64,000 nucleotides of DNA from Corynebacterium macginleyi (GCF_003688935.1 NZ_REGE01000002.1:248001-312000); one strand, 5' to 3'. Numbered from the stretch's first letter, positions 18,844 to 27,562 are shown. Numbers and translations: made by a program. The notes: generated from the letters alone by a model not told the origin.

Positions 18844-19146
18844 ATCGAGCGTGTCAAGTTGTTCGACCCCAGCGCTGGAAAAGCTGAGTTAAGTGTAACC
18901 AGTCGTGGACGTCCCGATTTGAATTTCATCTACAAGAACGGTAAGACAAATAAAACCGAGTTTGACCGCCCACCTGTGTCCAGGGCGCTGCGCCATGCGC
19001 AGCAGCAGTTGGATGCGAATCCGGATGCTGATATTTGGTTGCTTACTCTAGACAATATTGATGAGTCCTCTGAACTTGGGAAAGTCATCAAAGCCAATCG
19101 AGACGGAGTAGACAACTATGTCGCTTCGCTTAGGGAAGGGATTTAA
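18844..19146 (+). pseudogene. Orphan C-terminal fragment resembling a polymorphic-toxin nuclease tip
   Basis: An open frame of 100 codons with no good start: the only in-frame option is a TTG at 18859 with no ribosome-binding site, and a TGA closes the frame just upstream. The sequence has R-G-R-P-D-L (21-26) followed by T-E-F-D-R-P-P (38-44) and an Ala/His/Leu helix. That spacing recalls PD...ExK nuclease folds, but the expected lysine is Asp. E-F-D-R-P-P with a following H-A helix resembles C-terminal toxin tips I recall from Rhs-type proteins (weak). It stops 2 bases before the next ATG. It is probably a toxin tip that lost its delivery N-terminus. Confidence 0.5.
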
Positions 19147-19148
19147 AG

Positions 19149-19982
19149 ATGAGCGTGTACCTGCGGCGCGATATTGATTATCTGCTAGCCCCGTATTCTT
19201 ATGATCAGTTATTTTTGAAGCTGCCTTTTGATTATGCGGTTGAGGCTGCCGCACAGTCCCGCGTTTTCCTTACACATCAGGATGCCGCTAATAGTTACTG
19301 GTCACAGCAATACGTGAACATTGATACCACCGTCGATGAACTTCCCCATGCGCTACGCCTTGGGGTGCACGATCCGCAGTTTCCTCGTCGTTGGGCAGCA
19401 GTTTTGGAAACCACGAATCCTGATTGGGTGTGGTTTATCAACGATGATTCGAACAACTATCACGATTTTTTCGCAACCGTTAGGTATAACGGTTCTATTC
19501 CTTTTGTTCCGGGGATGACCCAGCTACGTATCGTGGATGAGCCAGATGAACGCAAAATCGTCAAAGGGTGGAATTACCGCTCAGGAAGCAAGTCCCTCAT
19601 CATCGGCACCTACGATATGGATGCCGCTATCGGCAAACGCGCCCCTGCCGCTGAAATCCGAGATTACAACACTTTTATCGTAGGAATCGGGGAAGGAGAA
19701 ACACGGTTCCAGGCTTTTACCGACTGGCCTGACGGCGAAGACTTCGCTTTCCCCGGACTAGAAAGACTCAAAACCAAAAAAGGCCCGCTACGCAAACGGT
19801 TCACTACCGATGATCTCTTCGACTGCGCACAGCTTTTCGGCCTCGATCCCTTCAACAGGCAGTTTCTTACCGGACGGGCAACACTCATCAATAGTGGTTA
19901 CCCTTTGCCTAAAAAGTACGGGCCATGCGCTTTATTTGAACGTCGCGAGCACACCTGGGACCGCGAACACGAAGGGAACTAA
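19149..19982 (+). CDS. Unknown protein, candidate immunity protein 1
   Basis: Family not recognised. The 277-residue soluble protein has no signal peptide or membrane helix, is rich in aromatic and acidic residues, and has a P-D-W-V-W-F-I-N-D-D segment (91-100) and a C-terminal F-G-L-D-P-F-N-R-Q-F (230-239). Its ATG lies 2 bases after the stop of the toxin-like fragment and its stop lies 5 bases before the next gene, so all three are one coupled unit. A toxin tip followed immediately by such a gene is the usual layout of a toxin-immunity pair, so an immunity role is inferred from context only. Confidence 0.7.
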   Translation: MSVYLRRDIDYLLAPYSYDQLFLKLPFDYAVEAAAQSRVFLTHQDAANSYWSQQYVNIDTTVDELPHALRLGVHDPQFPRRWAAVLETTNPDWVWFINDDSNNYHDFFATVRYNGSIPFVPGMTQLRIVDEPDERKIVKGWNYRSGSKSLIIGTYDMDAAIGKRAPAAEIRDYNTFIVGIGEGETRFQAFTDWPDGEDFAFPGLERLKTKKGPLRKRFTTDDLFDCAQLFGLDPFNRQFLTGRATLINSGYPLPKKYGPCALFERREHTWDREHEGN

Positions 19983-19987
19983 AGACA

Positions 19988-20959
19988 ATGACGAAGTATT
20001 TCTACCCTAATTCCATCGCGCCGGTATCCCATGCTGTGGCGCTGCTGCGGTTTCCACTATCGACCGTTGTTGAAGAATTTCAACAGTGGGCATCAGGAAT
20101 AGAAAGCATTTATACAAGGGAATATTTCCACAGGCAGAAGCAAAAGGTTGAATGTGTAGTTCATGCGGACAAAGTATCGGCCAGTAGGAACCAGCTTGCA
20201 GAGTTACTTAAACCGCAAAATCACACTACACAGTTTGTATTCGTCCCCACCGAGTCAGAATGGACTGCAGTTTTTAGCCCCTGCTGCTTTACCAAAGCAC
20301 CAAAGATGCCACGGATTGGTGAATTTGCCTACTGTCTGGCGCGCAAGAAAAAAATTGAGTCACAAGTTCCTTACTACATCGAAATTAAGCATACGCCGTG
20401 GGTAGATACCGACGATGTAGCCTTTTTCCATCGCGCAAGCTACGGGGACATAGATTTTATGATGTGCGCGCTTCCCTCCGAATTGCCCGATGACTCTTTA
20501 GGGCGATTTGATTGTTGCTTCTACAGATCTTTAAGCAGCCACAGAAAATTAAAAGCTGATGGCACCCTACATCGTTTTATGTCGTACCTCGAGGATCAAA
20601 GTGAACCTTTCAAAGATTACGGGTTTGATTTTTCCTCGCTGCCAAAGGTCACTGAATTCCCACAAGAATCGTTTACACAAGAACACGCACAGATGATGTG
20701 GTCCCAGTTCGGGGAGAAACAAATAGAAGCCATCCTCGCTCCGCTAGGTGTATCCCCATACGATGACGCCTTCTATGGGACCAATGGCTACTTGGCCCGT
20801 CTCACACCAGCACACGTAGTCGACCCACACACTAATGAGTTAACAGCAGCTCCCGACTTCGATCCACCGGCACGTATCCCGCTAGAAAAGTACCAATTTT
20901 TCCAAGGACTCCACGACGGCCCCCTCCGCTCCTGGTCATCAACACCCATTACTGAATAG
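19988..20959 (+). CDS. Unknown protein, candidate immunity protein 2
   Basis: Family not recognised. The 323-residue soluble protein has no export signal. It looks distantly related to the preceding gene product: S-E-W-T-A-V-F (90-96) matches the position and style of P-D-W-V-W-F, and L-G-V-S-P-Y-D-D-A-F (253-262) matches F-G-L-D-P-F-N-R-Q-F. Base composition is lower in G+C than the flanks (30 of 60 bases in 20041-20100, against 34 of 60 in 16921-16980 within rnhB). It is the third gene of the island operon and is probably a second or alternative immunity protein (inference). Confidence 0.7.
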   Translation: MTKYFYPNSIAPVSHAVALLRFPLSTVVEEFQQWASGIESIYTREYFHRQKQKVECVVHADKVSASRNQLAELLKPQNHTTQFVFVPTESEWTAVFSPCCFTKAPKMPRIGEFAYCLARKKKIESQVPYYIEIKHTPWVDTDDVAFFHRASYGDIDFMMCALPSELPDDSLGRFDCCFYRSLSSHRKLKADGTLHRFMSYLEDQSEPFKDYGFDFSSLPKVTEFPQESFTQEHAQMMWSQFGEKQIEAILAPLGVSPYDDAFYGTNGYLARLTPAHVVDPHTNELTAAPDFDPPARIPLEKYQFFQGLHDGPLRSWSSTPITE

Positions 20960-21211
20960 AAACCGGACCCAACCCCTAGAAACCTAAACACATCAGGGGT
21001 CAGGCCCCGCGCCTTGTAGCGACCAGGTGTACCGAAAGTCCACATTTGACGAGATCTACAAGTTGCAAAGCCTGGCTACCGCGGCGACCAAGCCACGACG
21101 ATCTGACTCGGACAACGAATGAAAAGGGCCAACAACTCCAGATACAACTACATTCTCCTTAAGGGAAAAGTGTTGCAACGATACACTAAAACCACGAGGA
21201 GGAAGGCACAA
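20960..21211. other. Right flank of the accessory island, no gene recognised
   Basis: About 250 bases between the last island gene and the rplS terminator. A weak stem ACCCCT/AGGGGT (about 20973-21000) without a T-run could end the island transcript. A 61-codon minus-strand frame at 21056-21241 has no family resemblance and runs into the rplS terminator. No transposase, tRNA or long direct repeat was seen. Confidence 0.4.
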
Positions 21212-21265
21212 TAAAACTCTCCCATCCTTTCCCAGCGCCATGAGGGTGGGGAAAGAAAGGGAGAG
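21212..21265 (-). terminator. Terminator after rplS
   Basis: CTCTCCC (21217-21223) pairs with GGGAGAG (21259-21265), and an inner TCCTTTCCC/GGGGAAAGA stem makes a long imperfect hairpin. On the minus strand it ends in GTTTTATT. It faces the convergent island operon. Confidence 0.85.
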
Positions 21266-21291
21266 AAATGCTGCGCGCAGCGGCGCTAGAA

Positions 21292-21636
21292 CTATCGGCG
21301 CTCCTTGATACGAGCCTTCTTGCCACGCAGATCGCGCAGGTAGTACAGCTTCGCACGACGGACGCGGCCGCGGCGGGAGACCTTGATGGACTCGAGGTTC
21401 GGGGAGTGAACCGGGAAGGTACGCTCTACGCCGATGCCGAAGGAAACCTTACGCACAGTGAAGGTCTCGCGGATGCCGGAACCCTGGCGGCGGATGCAGA
21501 TACCCTTAAAGAGCTGTGCACGCTCGTTGTTACCTTCGATAACCTTGACGTTGACGTCGAGGGTATCGCCGGGGCGGAAAGACGGAATGTCATCGCGCAG
21601 CTGTGCTGCATCGACCTTGTCAATAATGTTGGTCAT
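21292..21636 (-). CDS. rplS: 50S ribosomal protein L19
   Basis: Large-subunit protein at the 30S-50S interface. The 114-residue chain is normal. The start ATG at 21636 (M-T-N-I-I-D-K-V-D) follows AAAGGA at good spacing. Family motifs F-R-P-G-D-T-L, R-I-Q-x-F-x-G-like [10 protein letters not shown] and the basic C-terminus [13 protein letters not shown] are present. In related genomes rplS lies close to lepB; here the island separates them. It has its own terminator. Confidence 0.97.
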   Translation of the reverse strand: MTNIIDKVDAAQLRDDIPSFRPGDTLDVNVKVIEGNNERAQLFKGICIRRQGSGIRETFTVRKVSFGIGVERTFPVHSPNLESIKVSRRGRVRRAKLYYLRDLRGKKARIKERR

Positions 21637-21808
21637 ACCAATATTCCTTTTCAGTTTGGGACAGAGGACCCTGGCAGCTAAAAGCCTCACCGGTTCGTGC
21701 CCGTTACATAGAACGAATGTTGATTTTTCCATAGGAACTGGACAATTCCAAATTCCTCCGGTTCGCAGTTTCTACTACCCTACCTGGGGCGAGCAGCCTG
21801 GGAGTACC

Positions 21809-24016
21809 TTAGGCTGGCATAGGCGAGCGCAACAGCGCATGATGTTCATCGAGCATTTTTGCCGTGCCCAGGTGCCGCGCCCGGAGGACGAGGTACGAAC
21901 CCACCACGGCAACCACCGTAATGCTAAAGAGGATGATGATTGCGCCCCAGAACGTTCCATCATGAATGCCATCGGTGGCCCGAGTAAACGCATCCTTAGC
22001 GTAGGACATCGGGTGGAAAGGGTGCAGCAGGCTGAGGGCACGCGGAATCGCTACCACCGGCCATACCCCGCCAAAGACCATCACGCCCAGGGCAAAGACA
22101 CCGGCGGCAAAAATCGAACCGATCCTTCGCCCAAAGGTAACGAGGAAGAACTGGTAGGTCGCCGCACCTACGGCGGATATCGCAGCTAGGACGAGCGCGA
22201 TCATCGCCCAACCGGCCGGTTGCCACCCGAGGGTGGAAGACATGAGGGCCAAAAACGCTACTACAAGGAAGTTCAATCCGGTCAGGGCAAAAAAGGCACC
22301 GAATACGCTGCGCGCAGGGCTATTTAACCGGGCTCCCCTACGCGCCATGTAATACGGCAACGTCATCGCCAGCAGCAGCATCACCAGAAAGCCGAAGACG
22401 ATCACAAAGAGCATGGACGCGCCGCCGGTGATGTTCTTCTCGGTCGGGTCCGCAGGGTTTACCACCGTTTGCACGGGGTGGACATTGGATGCGGTGAAGT
22501 TAATGGGTACCGCCACATTTTGCGCAGAATCCTCTGGGCGGGAGACGGTAGGGGCTTTGGCGGCGCCTTCGGCAAGCTTCGTGGAGAGTTCGCCAGAACC
22601 TGCCTTGAGGCGGTCCATGCCGCCCTTGAGCTCAGCTCCGCCTTCTGCCAGCCGGCCGGTACCCTCCTTGAGCGCACCTGTTCCATCGTGGAGGCGAGAG
22701 GAACCATCCTGCAGGCGGGACGCACCGTCCTGCAGTTGCGCGGTACCGTTGTTCAGCTTCCCTACTCCGCCGCGTAGTTCCTTAATACCATCGGACAGGC
22801 GGTGTGCCCCGCCGTTTAACCTAGTTAGGCCGCCGAGATACTCCGATTGCGGATCGGACAGGTTGTAGTGCAACTGGCCGGTACCTTCAGAAAGCTTTTC
22901 CAGCTGCCCCACCATATTTCCACTAGATGCGGGATCAAGCTTGGATACGAGCGAATGAAGCTGGTCTGCTTGCTGGGTCATGCCGAGCCCACGGAGGATG
23001 TCTACTAGCTCGGTAAGGCTGGGCACCACGGCTTGGGCCTGCCTCAGCACGGGGATGAGCATGCCCGTGAGCTGGTTGACCCCGGCATCGATCTGGCCCG
23101 CACCATCGGCGAGGCGGCCGGTTCCGGCAAGGAGCCTATCGGCGCCATCGGCAAGCTGAGAGGCGCCATCATCGAGACGCGCGGCGCCATCGCTTAGCCG
23201 GTCCGCACCCTCATGCAACTGTCCGACGCCGTCATTTAGCCGCGTCGTTCCGTTGAGGAGCTCGGCCGTTCCGTTATTGAGCGTACCTGCACCGTCATCG
23301 AGCTTGTTGATGCCCTCAATCGCGCGACCGCCGCCTTCTTGCAGCTTTCCCACGCCTTCATCGAGTCGACCCGCGCCGTCCGCGGCTTTGTTCAGGCCGT
23401 CGCTCAACTTAGTGAGCCCCTCGATGACCTGGTCCGCATACTTTTTGGAAATGGCGTTTTCCACACTCGTTTGCACCCGCGGAATAAGGCTGGAAGAAAT
23501 CACCGAACCATTCGTGCCGTAGTAGTCATTAGTGGCGAAGTTGATCTCCGGCTTCTCGGGCTTATCGCTGATAATAGTCACGGCTCGTTCCGAAAAGTTT
23601 CTCGGTATCGTCACAACCATCAAATACTTACCCTTGACCAAGCCTTCATCGCCTTCGTCCTTGTTAACCGCAGAGAAATTGAGATAATCGGTATCCAGCA
23701 GGCCCTCGACCACTTGGTCGCCATAGTTGGTGTGCTTGCCCTGCCTGTCCACACCGGCGTCTTCATTGACCACGGCGAGGTCAATATTGCGCATATACTT
23801 GGACGGATCCCACATGGCCCACATCATGGTTCCGGCCACGATGATGGGCGCAACGAGGAAGAAAACGATCAGCACCCGCGACAAAGCGCTACGCGGGCGC
23901 CAGTCCAGGAGGCGGTGCCAGCCCAGCACTCCGCGACTCTTGCGCGTCTCACCGGTTATCCAAGGCATCACTGCGGGATCCCCAGCACCTTGACCGCTAT
24001 CGGCCGCACGACTCAT
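21809..24016 (-). CDS. YhgE/Pip-type membrane protein with G-rich repeats
   Basis: Large membrane protein (735 residues) of the YhgE/phage-infection-protein family, related to ABC-2-type permeases; function in actinobacteria unknown. It has one N-terminal helix (about 45-70), a long extracytoplasmic part, and five or so C-terminal helices (about 540-720). The middle holds two blocks of an 11-residue-like repeat, L-x-D-G-x-x-x-L-x-x-G (about 195-305 and 395-475), typical of the family and predicted to form a helical rod. It is an apparent single-gene unit; a palindrome 90 bases upstream may be its operator. Confidence 0.88.
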   Translation of the reverse strand: MSRAADSGQGAGDPAVMPWITGETRKSRGVLGWHRLLDWRPRSALSRVLIVFFLVAPIIVAGTMMWAMWDPSKYMRNIDLAVVNEDAGVDRQGKHTNYGDQVVEGLLDTDYLNFSAVNKDEGDEGLVKGKYLMVVTIPRNFSERAVTIISDKPEKPEINFATNDYYGTNGSVISSSLIPRVQTSVENAISKKYADQVIEGLTKLSDGLNKAADGAGRLDEGVGKLQEGGGRAIEGINKLDDGAGTLNNGTAELLNGTTRLNDGVGQLHEGADRLSDGAARLDDGASQLADGADRLLAGTGRLADGAGQIDAGVNQLTGMLIPVLRQAQAVVPSLTELVDILRGLGMTQQADQLHSLVSKLDPASSGNMVGQLEKLSEGTGQLHYNLSDPQSEYLGGLTRLNGGAHRLSDGIKELRGGVGKLNNGTAQLQDGASRLQDGSSRLHDGTGALKEGTGRLAEGGAELKGGMDRLKAGSGELSTKLAEGAAKAPTVSRPEDSAQNVAVPINFTASNVHPVQTVVNPADPTEKNITGGASMLFVIVFGFLVMLLLAMTLPYYMARRGARLNSPARSVFGAFFALTGLNFLVVAFLALMSSTLGWQPAGWAMIALVLAAISAVGAATYQFFLVTFGRRIGSIFAAGVFALGVMVFGGVWPVVAIPRALSLLHPFHPMSYAKDAFTRATDGIHDGTFWGAIIILFSITVVAVVGSYLVLRARHLGTAKMLDEHHALLRSPMPA

Positions 24017-24105
24017 AGTTGTCTCCTTATGGCAATAGTTCGGCGCCCCCTATCCCATCGATTCAGGAGTTCCTCGCCGAAGTAGGAGAAGAAGGACGTC
24101 TTTTA

Positions 24106-24120
24106 TTTAGTTTTACTAAA
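24106..24120. promoter_or_regulatory. Palindrome upstream of the YhgE-family gene
   Basis: TTTAGT-TTT-ACTAAA, a 6-bp perfect inverted repeat in an AT-rich patch 90 bases before the start codon at 24016. It has the look of a small operator, for example for a TetR- or MarR-type repressor. No regulator gene lies beside it. Confidence 0.35.
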
Positions 24121-24269
24121 CTTACCATTATTGTACTTGGGGTGCCACACCGACTGCGACGTGATGGAAATGATCTTGCGCGTGTGTCCGTTTGGCGGGA
24201 AAACTCCCCCCACCACCGATCCTGGCAGTGGCCCGCCCTGGGGTGCTGGTAGGCCACTACAAAGAGCAG

Positions 24270-26594
24270 TTAAAAGCCGGCCTTCTTCAGGGCATCGGCC
24301 ATGGTCCCTTTGGCTGCGGGGCGCCCGCGCGAGCCACTGCGGTCGACATTGCGGCCGCCCTTCTTCCCCGCTGCGCGCGAGGGTTTTTCACCCCCGCGCT
24401 TGCCGGATCCGCGCGGCGAGTCGCCGCCACTACGCTGCGGCGCAGGCTGGCCTGGCACATCGTCCAACCGCAGTGACAGGCCAATGCGGTGGCGATCAAC
24501 GTCAACCTCCATCACCTTAACTTTGACCACCTGGCCAGAACGCACGATTTTATGGGGATCGGAAACAAATTGATGGCTCATGGCAGAGACATGGACAAGG
24601 CCGTCTTGGTGCACGCCGACATCGACAAATGCACCAAAGGCCACCACGTTGGTGACCGTGCCCTCTAAAACCATGCCGGGGTTAAGGTCAGAGACCTTAT
24701 GCACGCCTTCTTTAAAGGTGGCGGTCTTAAACTCAGGGCGCGGATCGCGGCCGGGCTTATCCAGCTCGGCGATGATATCACTGACGGTAGGAATACCGAA
24801 GGTCTCGTCAGCGAAATCGGCGGGGTCCAGCTTGTCCAGCACCCGGGTATTTCCAATGAGCTCGCCGATACCCAGCCCTGTTTGCTCCGCAATCCGCGTC
24901 ACAATGGGATAGGCCTCCGGGTGAACGGCGGATGCATCAAGCGGGTCCGCTCCCCCATTAATACGCAAGAATCCGGCGGCTTGTTCAAAGGCTCTCGGCC
25001 CCAAGCGCGGCACCTTCTTCAGCTCTTTGCGGGTAGTAAAAGAGCCGTTATCATTGCGGTAGGCCACAATATTGGCGGCGATGGTGGGGTTAACACCCGC
25101 CACGCGCTCCAATAGCGGCGCCGAGGCCGTATTGAGATCGACACCGACTCCATTAACAGCGCTTTCCACCACACCGTCCAACGTCCGCGCTAGCGAAGTC
25201 TGATTCACATCATGTTGATACTGGCCCACACCGATGGCCTTTGGATCGATTTTCACCAGCTCTGCTAGTGGATCCTGCAGGCGCCGAGCAATGGAGACCG
25301 CCCCGCGTAGCGAGACATCCATATCGGGAAACTCCTCCGCCGCCAGCTGTGATGCGGAGTAAACCGATGCACCGGATTCGGATACCACGACGGGCGTCGG
25401 GCGCTGACCGCCCTCCTGTTTGAGCAGGTCAGCGATCTCGTGTGCGAGCTTTTCCGTTTCCCTGGAGGCAGTGCCATTGCCGATGGCCATGAGGTCAACC
25501 GAATGGCGAGCGCACAGCGTGGCCAGAGTCTGCATCGCCTTCGACCACTGATTTTGTGGTTGATGCGGGTAGACGATGGTGGTATCAATCACCTTGCCCG
25601 TTTTGTCCACCACAGCACACTTGGTGCCGTTGCGATAACCCGGGTCAAGGCCGATGGTGGCGCGCTGGCCCGCTGGTGCGGCAAGCAGCACATCGCGCAG
25701 GTTCGTTGCAAAAACCTTAAGGGCGCCTTCTTCTGCTACTTCCTTCAAACGTAGTCGCACATCCAGGCTGGAGGAGACGTACAGCTTGGTGCGCCATCCC
25801 CAGTGCACGGCATTATCTAGCCACGCGGAGCTGCGATCCAGCCCGAAACGATCCGCGATGAGGTCTTCGTAGTCAGCATCGTCACCGGCATCGAGGTGCA
25901 GCCGCAGCACCCCCTCGTTCTCCCCGCGCAGTAGCGCCAGAATGCGGTGAGAAGGCAAAGAAGAAAAGGGCTCATTGAAGTCAAAGTAATCCTTGAACTT
26001 CGCCCCCTCCGCTTCCTTTCCTTCTACCACCTGCGCCTGCATGGCACCTTGGTTGAACATGTGCTCACGCACGCCACCTACCAAGTCCGCATCAAGCGCA
26101 AAGCGATCGATGAGAATGGAGCGCGCACCCTCCAATGCCTTCTTAGTATCCGCAAAACCTTCCGTGAGATACCCCTGCGCCAGTTCCTCCGGCAGGGCAG
26201 TCGGCTGCGCAATCAATTTGTCGGTCAAGCCTTCCAAGCCGGCTTCGCGGGCGATGTCTGCCTTTGTCTTGCGCCGTTTTTTATACGGTAGATACGAATC
26301 CTCAAGCCTAGCCTTGGTATCACAGGCAAGAATCTGTGCGCGCAGGCCATCGCTAAGCTTGCCCTGTTCTTCGATGGCAGTGAGAATTGTCTCTTTACGC
26401 TCTTCTAACTCGCGCAGGTAAGTGGCCCGCTCTTCGATGGTGCGCAATTGCGCGTCATCCAGACCACCCGTAACCTCCTTGCGATAGCGCGCAATGAAAG
26501 GCACGGTATTTCCCTCTGCCAAAAGCTTCAGCGCCGTTGAAACCTGGGTTTCATGAGCACCAATCTCCCTCGCAATGGTGGCCGCAATATTCAC
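24270..26594 (-). CDS. tex: Tex-family transcription accessory protein (S1 domain)
   Basis: Nucleic-acid-binding protein related to eukaryotic Spt6, linked to transcription and stress survival. The 774-residue chain has the expected layout: helical N-terminus with F-I-A-R-Y-R-K-E-V-T-G-G-L-D, YqgF/RNase H-like core (G-L-D-P-G-Y-R-N-G-T-K near 330), helix-hairpin-helix region (D-L-N-T-A-S-A-P-L-L) and a C-terminal S1 domain (about 640-710, G-M-V-L-E-G-T-V-T-N-V-V-A-F-G-A-F). A basic Gly/Arg/Lys tail follows, as in other corynebacteria. Monocistronic. Confidence 0.95.
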   Translation of the reverse strand: MNIAATIAREIGAHETQVSTALKLLAEGNTVPFIARYRKEVTGGLDDAQLRTIEERATYLRELEERKETILTAIEEQGKLSDGLRAQILACDTKARLEDSYLPYKKRRKTKADIAREAGLEGLTDKLIAQPTALPEELAQGYLTEGFADTKKALEGARSILIDRFALDADLVGGVREHMFNQGAMQAQVVEGKEAEGAKFKDYFDFNEPFSSLPSHRILALLRGENEGVLRLHLDAGDDADYEDLIADRFGLDRSSAWLDNAVHWGWRTKLYVSSSLDVRLRLKEVAEEGALKVFATNLRDVLLAAPAGQRATIGLDPGYRNGTKCAVVDKTGKVIDTTIVYPHQPQNQWSKAMQTLATLCARHSVDLMAIGNGTASRETEKLAHEIADLLKQEGGQRPTPVVVSESGASVYSASQLAAEEFPDMDVSLRGAVSIARRLQDPLAELVKIDPKAIGVGQYQHDVNQTSLARTLDGVVESAVNGVGVDLNTASAPLLERVAGVNPTIAANIVAYRNDNGSFTTRKELKKVPRLGPRAFEQAAGFLRINGGADPLDASAVHPEAYPIVTRIAEQTGLGIGELIGNTRVLDKLDPADFADETFGIPTVSDIIAELDKPGRDPRPEFKTATFKEGVHKVSDLNPGMVLEGTVTNVVAFGAFVDVGVHQDGLVHVSAMSHQFVSDPHKIVRSGQVVKVKVMEVDVDRHRIGLSLRLDDVPGQPAPQRSGGDSPRGSGKRGGEKPSRAAGKKGGRNVDRSGSRGRPAAKGTMADALKKAGF

Positions 26595-26745
26595 GTAGAT
26601 TCCTCACACTTCTATTTCAAAGCTTGGTGGGCGACCCACCCAATCTACCGCATGCCCTTCTCCTCACCCCTCCTGCCACGGGGCATTCAAAAAACTCCCC
26701 TCCCACACTCTGAAAGCAGCAAGAAGAGGAGCAGACTAATTTGCT

Positions 26746-27084
26746 TTAGTAGATGACTACCTTGTCCCTATCGCCGCCAGAGCAACTCACCCGCGAGGAA
26801 TTACCGGAGCGGTACATCGTATAGGTACTACCGGTAGTCGGTGAATAAACGCTCACCGTGACATTCGTTCCGCCGCCGGCCACCCAGTTATTCATGAAGG
26901 TATCGTAAACGTTTTAGGCCAAGGCTACTAAGGTTCTGCCCGTGGCAGCGTAATAGCTCGTGTAGTCGCCCCACGAGTGCCCATTTCCGCCACGACTCCG
27001 CTGCGGCTGAGAATACGCTGGGTACTGGTTGTACTGCGGCTGTTGGTTGTATCCACCAAAATCATTTCCATTGGGAAAAGTCAT
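26746..27084 (-). pseudogene. Small Gln/Tyr-rich protein gene interrupted by one in-frame stop
   Basis: From an ATG at 27084 (AGGGG 8 bases upstream) the frame reads 56 residues of a Gln/Tyr/Gly-rich sequence and then meets TAA at 26916-26914. Without any frameshift it continues for 55 more codons to TAA at 26748-26746. The second half (N-V-Y-D-T-F-M-N-N-W-V, then V-Y-S-P-T-T-G-S-T-Y-T-M and S-C-S-G-G-D) looks like a small extracellular-type beta domain. One base change (to GAA, CAA or AAA) would restore a 112-residue protein. No signal peptide is visible. Function unknown. Confidence 0.7.
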
Positions 27085-27108
27085 GCGAGAAACCCCTGGA
27101 GAGCAAGT

Positions 27109-27143
27109 AAAAAAGCGAGTGTGTGCTGCACTTACAGCAGCAC
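27109..27143 (-). terminator. Possible terminator after the trmD-linked small gene
   Basis: GTGCTGC (27123-27129) pairs with GCAGCAC (27137-27143) over a 7-base loop. On the minus strand a run of six T (27114-27109) follows after 8 bases. The gap to the T-run makes it less than ideal. Confidence 0.5.
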
Positions 27144-27181
27144 TACCCCAGCACCGATACAAGTTTTCCAGGGAATTTTTC

Positions 27182-27562
27182 TTAATTTTCTTCGCTGGAT
27201 TCTGCGCTCCACACCGGCTCGGCCGACCACGCCAATTCGGTATGCCCAATTTCTGCACTTCCCAACCACGCCGCGGTGGGTGGTAGGCACTCAGCGACCA
27301 TGGGCGCGATTTTAGGCAGGGGTACGGTGGTATCGCCGTTGACGATGACCCGCCACAGCGGCGTATTTCCCGCCTCGGTGCCAGTACCGAGTTCATATTC
27401 TTGGGCCAACGGGCTGTCTTCCGGCGGTGACTGAGCAATCACAGTGGCAAAAATATTCACCGGCCTAAAACCCGCAGTGCGTAATCTCTCAGGCATCTCG
27501 GCTTGGAGCTCTTCCCATTCTTCCGCGGGCATCAGCACGGAGAGATCCACGCTCACCTGCAC
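27182..27562 (-). CDS. Hypothetical protein coupled to trmD
   Basis: Family not recognised. A 126-residue soluble, acidic protein starts at a GTG (27562) that shares its first base with the last base of the trmD stop, so translation is coupled. It has no export signal, a Glu/Met-rich helix near residues 13-27, and a C-terminal Glu/Trp/Ser-rich tail. It is the last gene of rimM-trmD. Internal ATG/GTG codons could give a slightly shorter product. Confidence 0.7.
   Translation of the reverse strand: MQVSVDLSVLMPAEEWEELQAEMPERLRTAGFRPVNIFATVIAQSPPEDSPLAQEYELGTGTEAGNTPLWRVIVNGDTTVPLPKIAPMVAECLPPTAAWLGSAEIGHTELAWSAEPVWSAESSEEN

Noticed and set aside
21056-21241. Minus-strand frame of 61 codons beside rplS
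   Set aside because: Runs into the rplS terminator hairpin and has no recognisable family; treated as chance.
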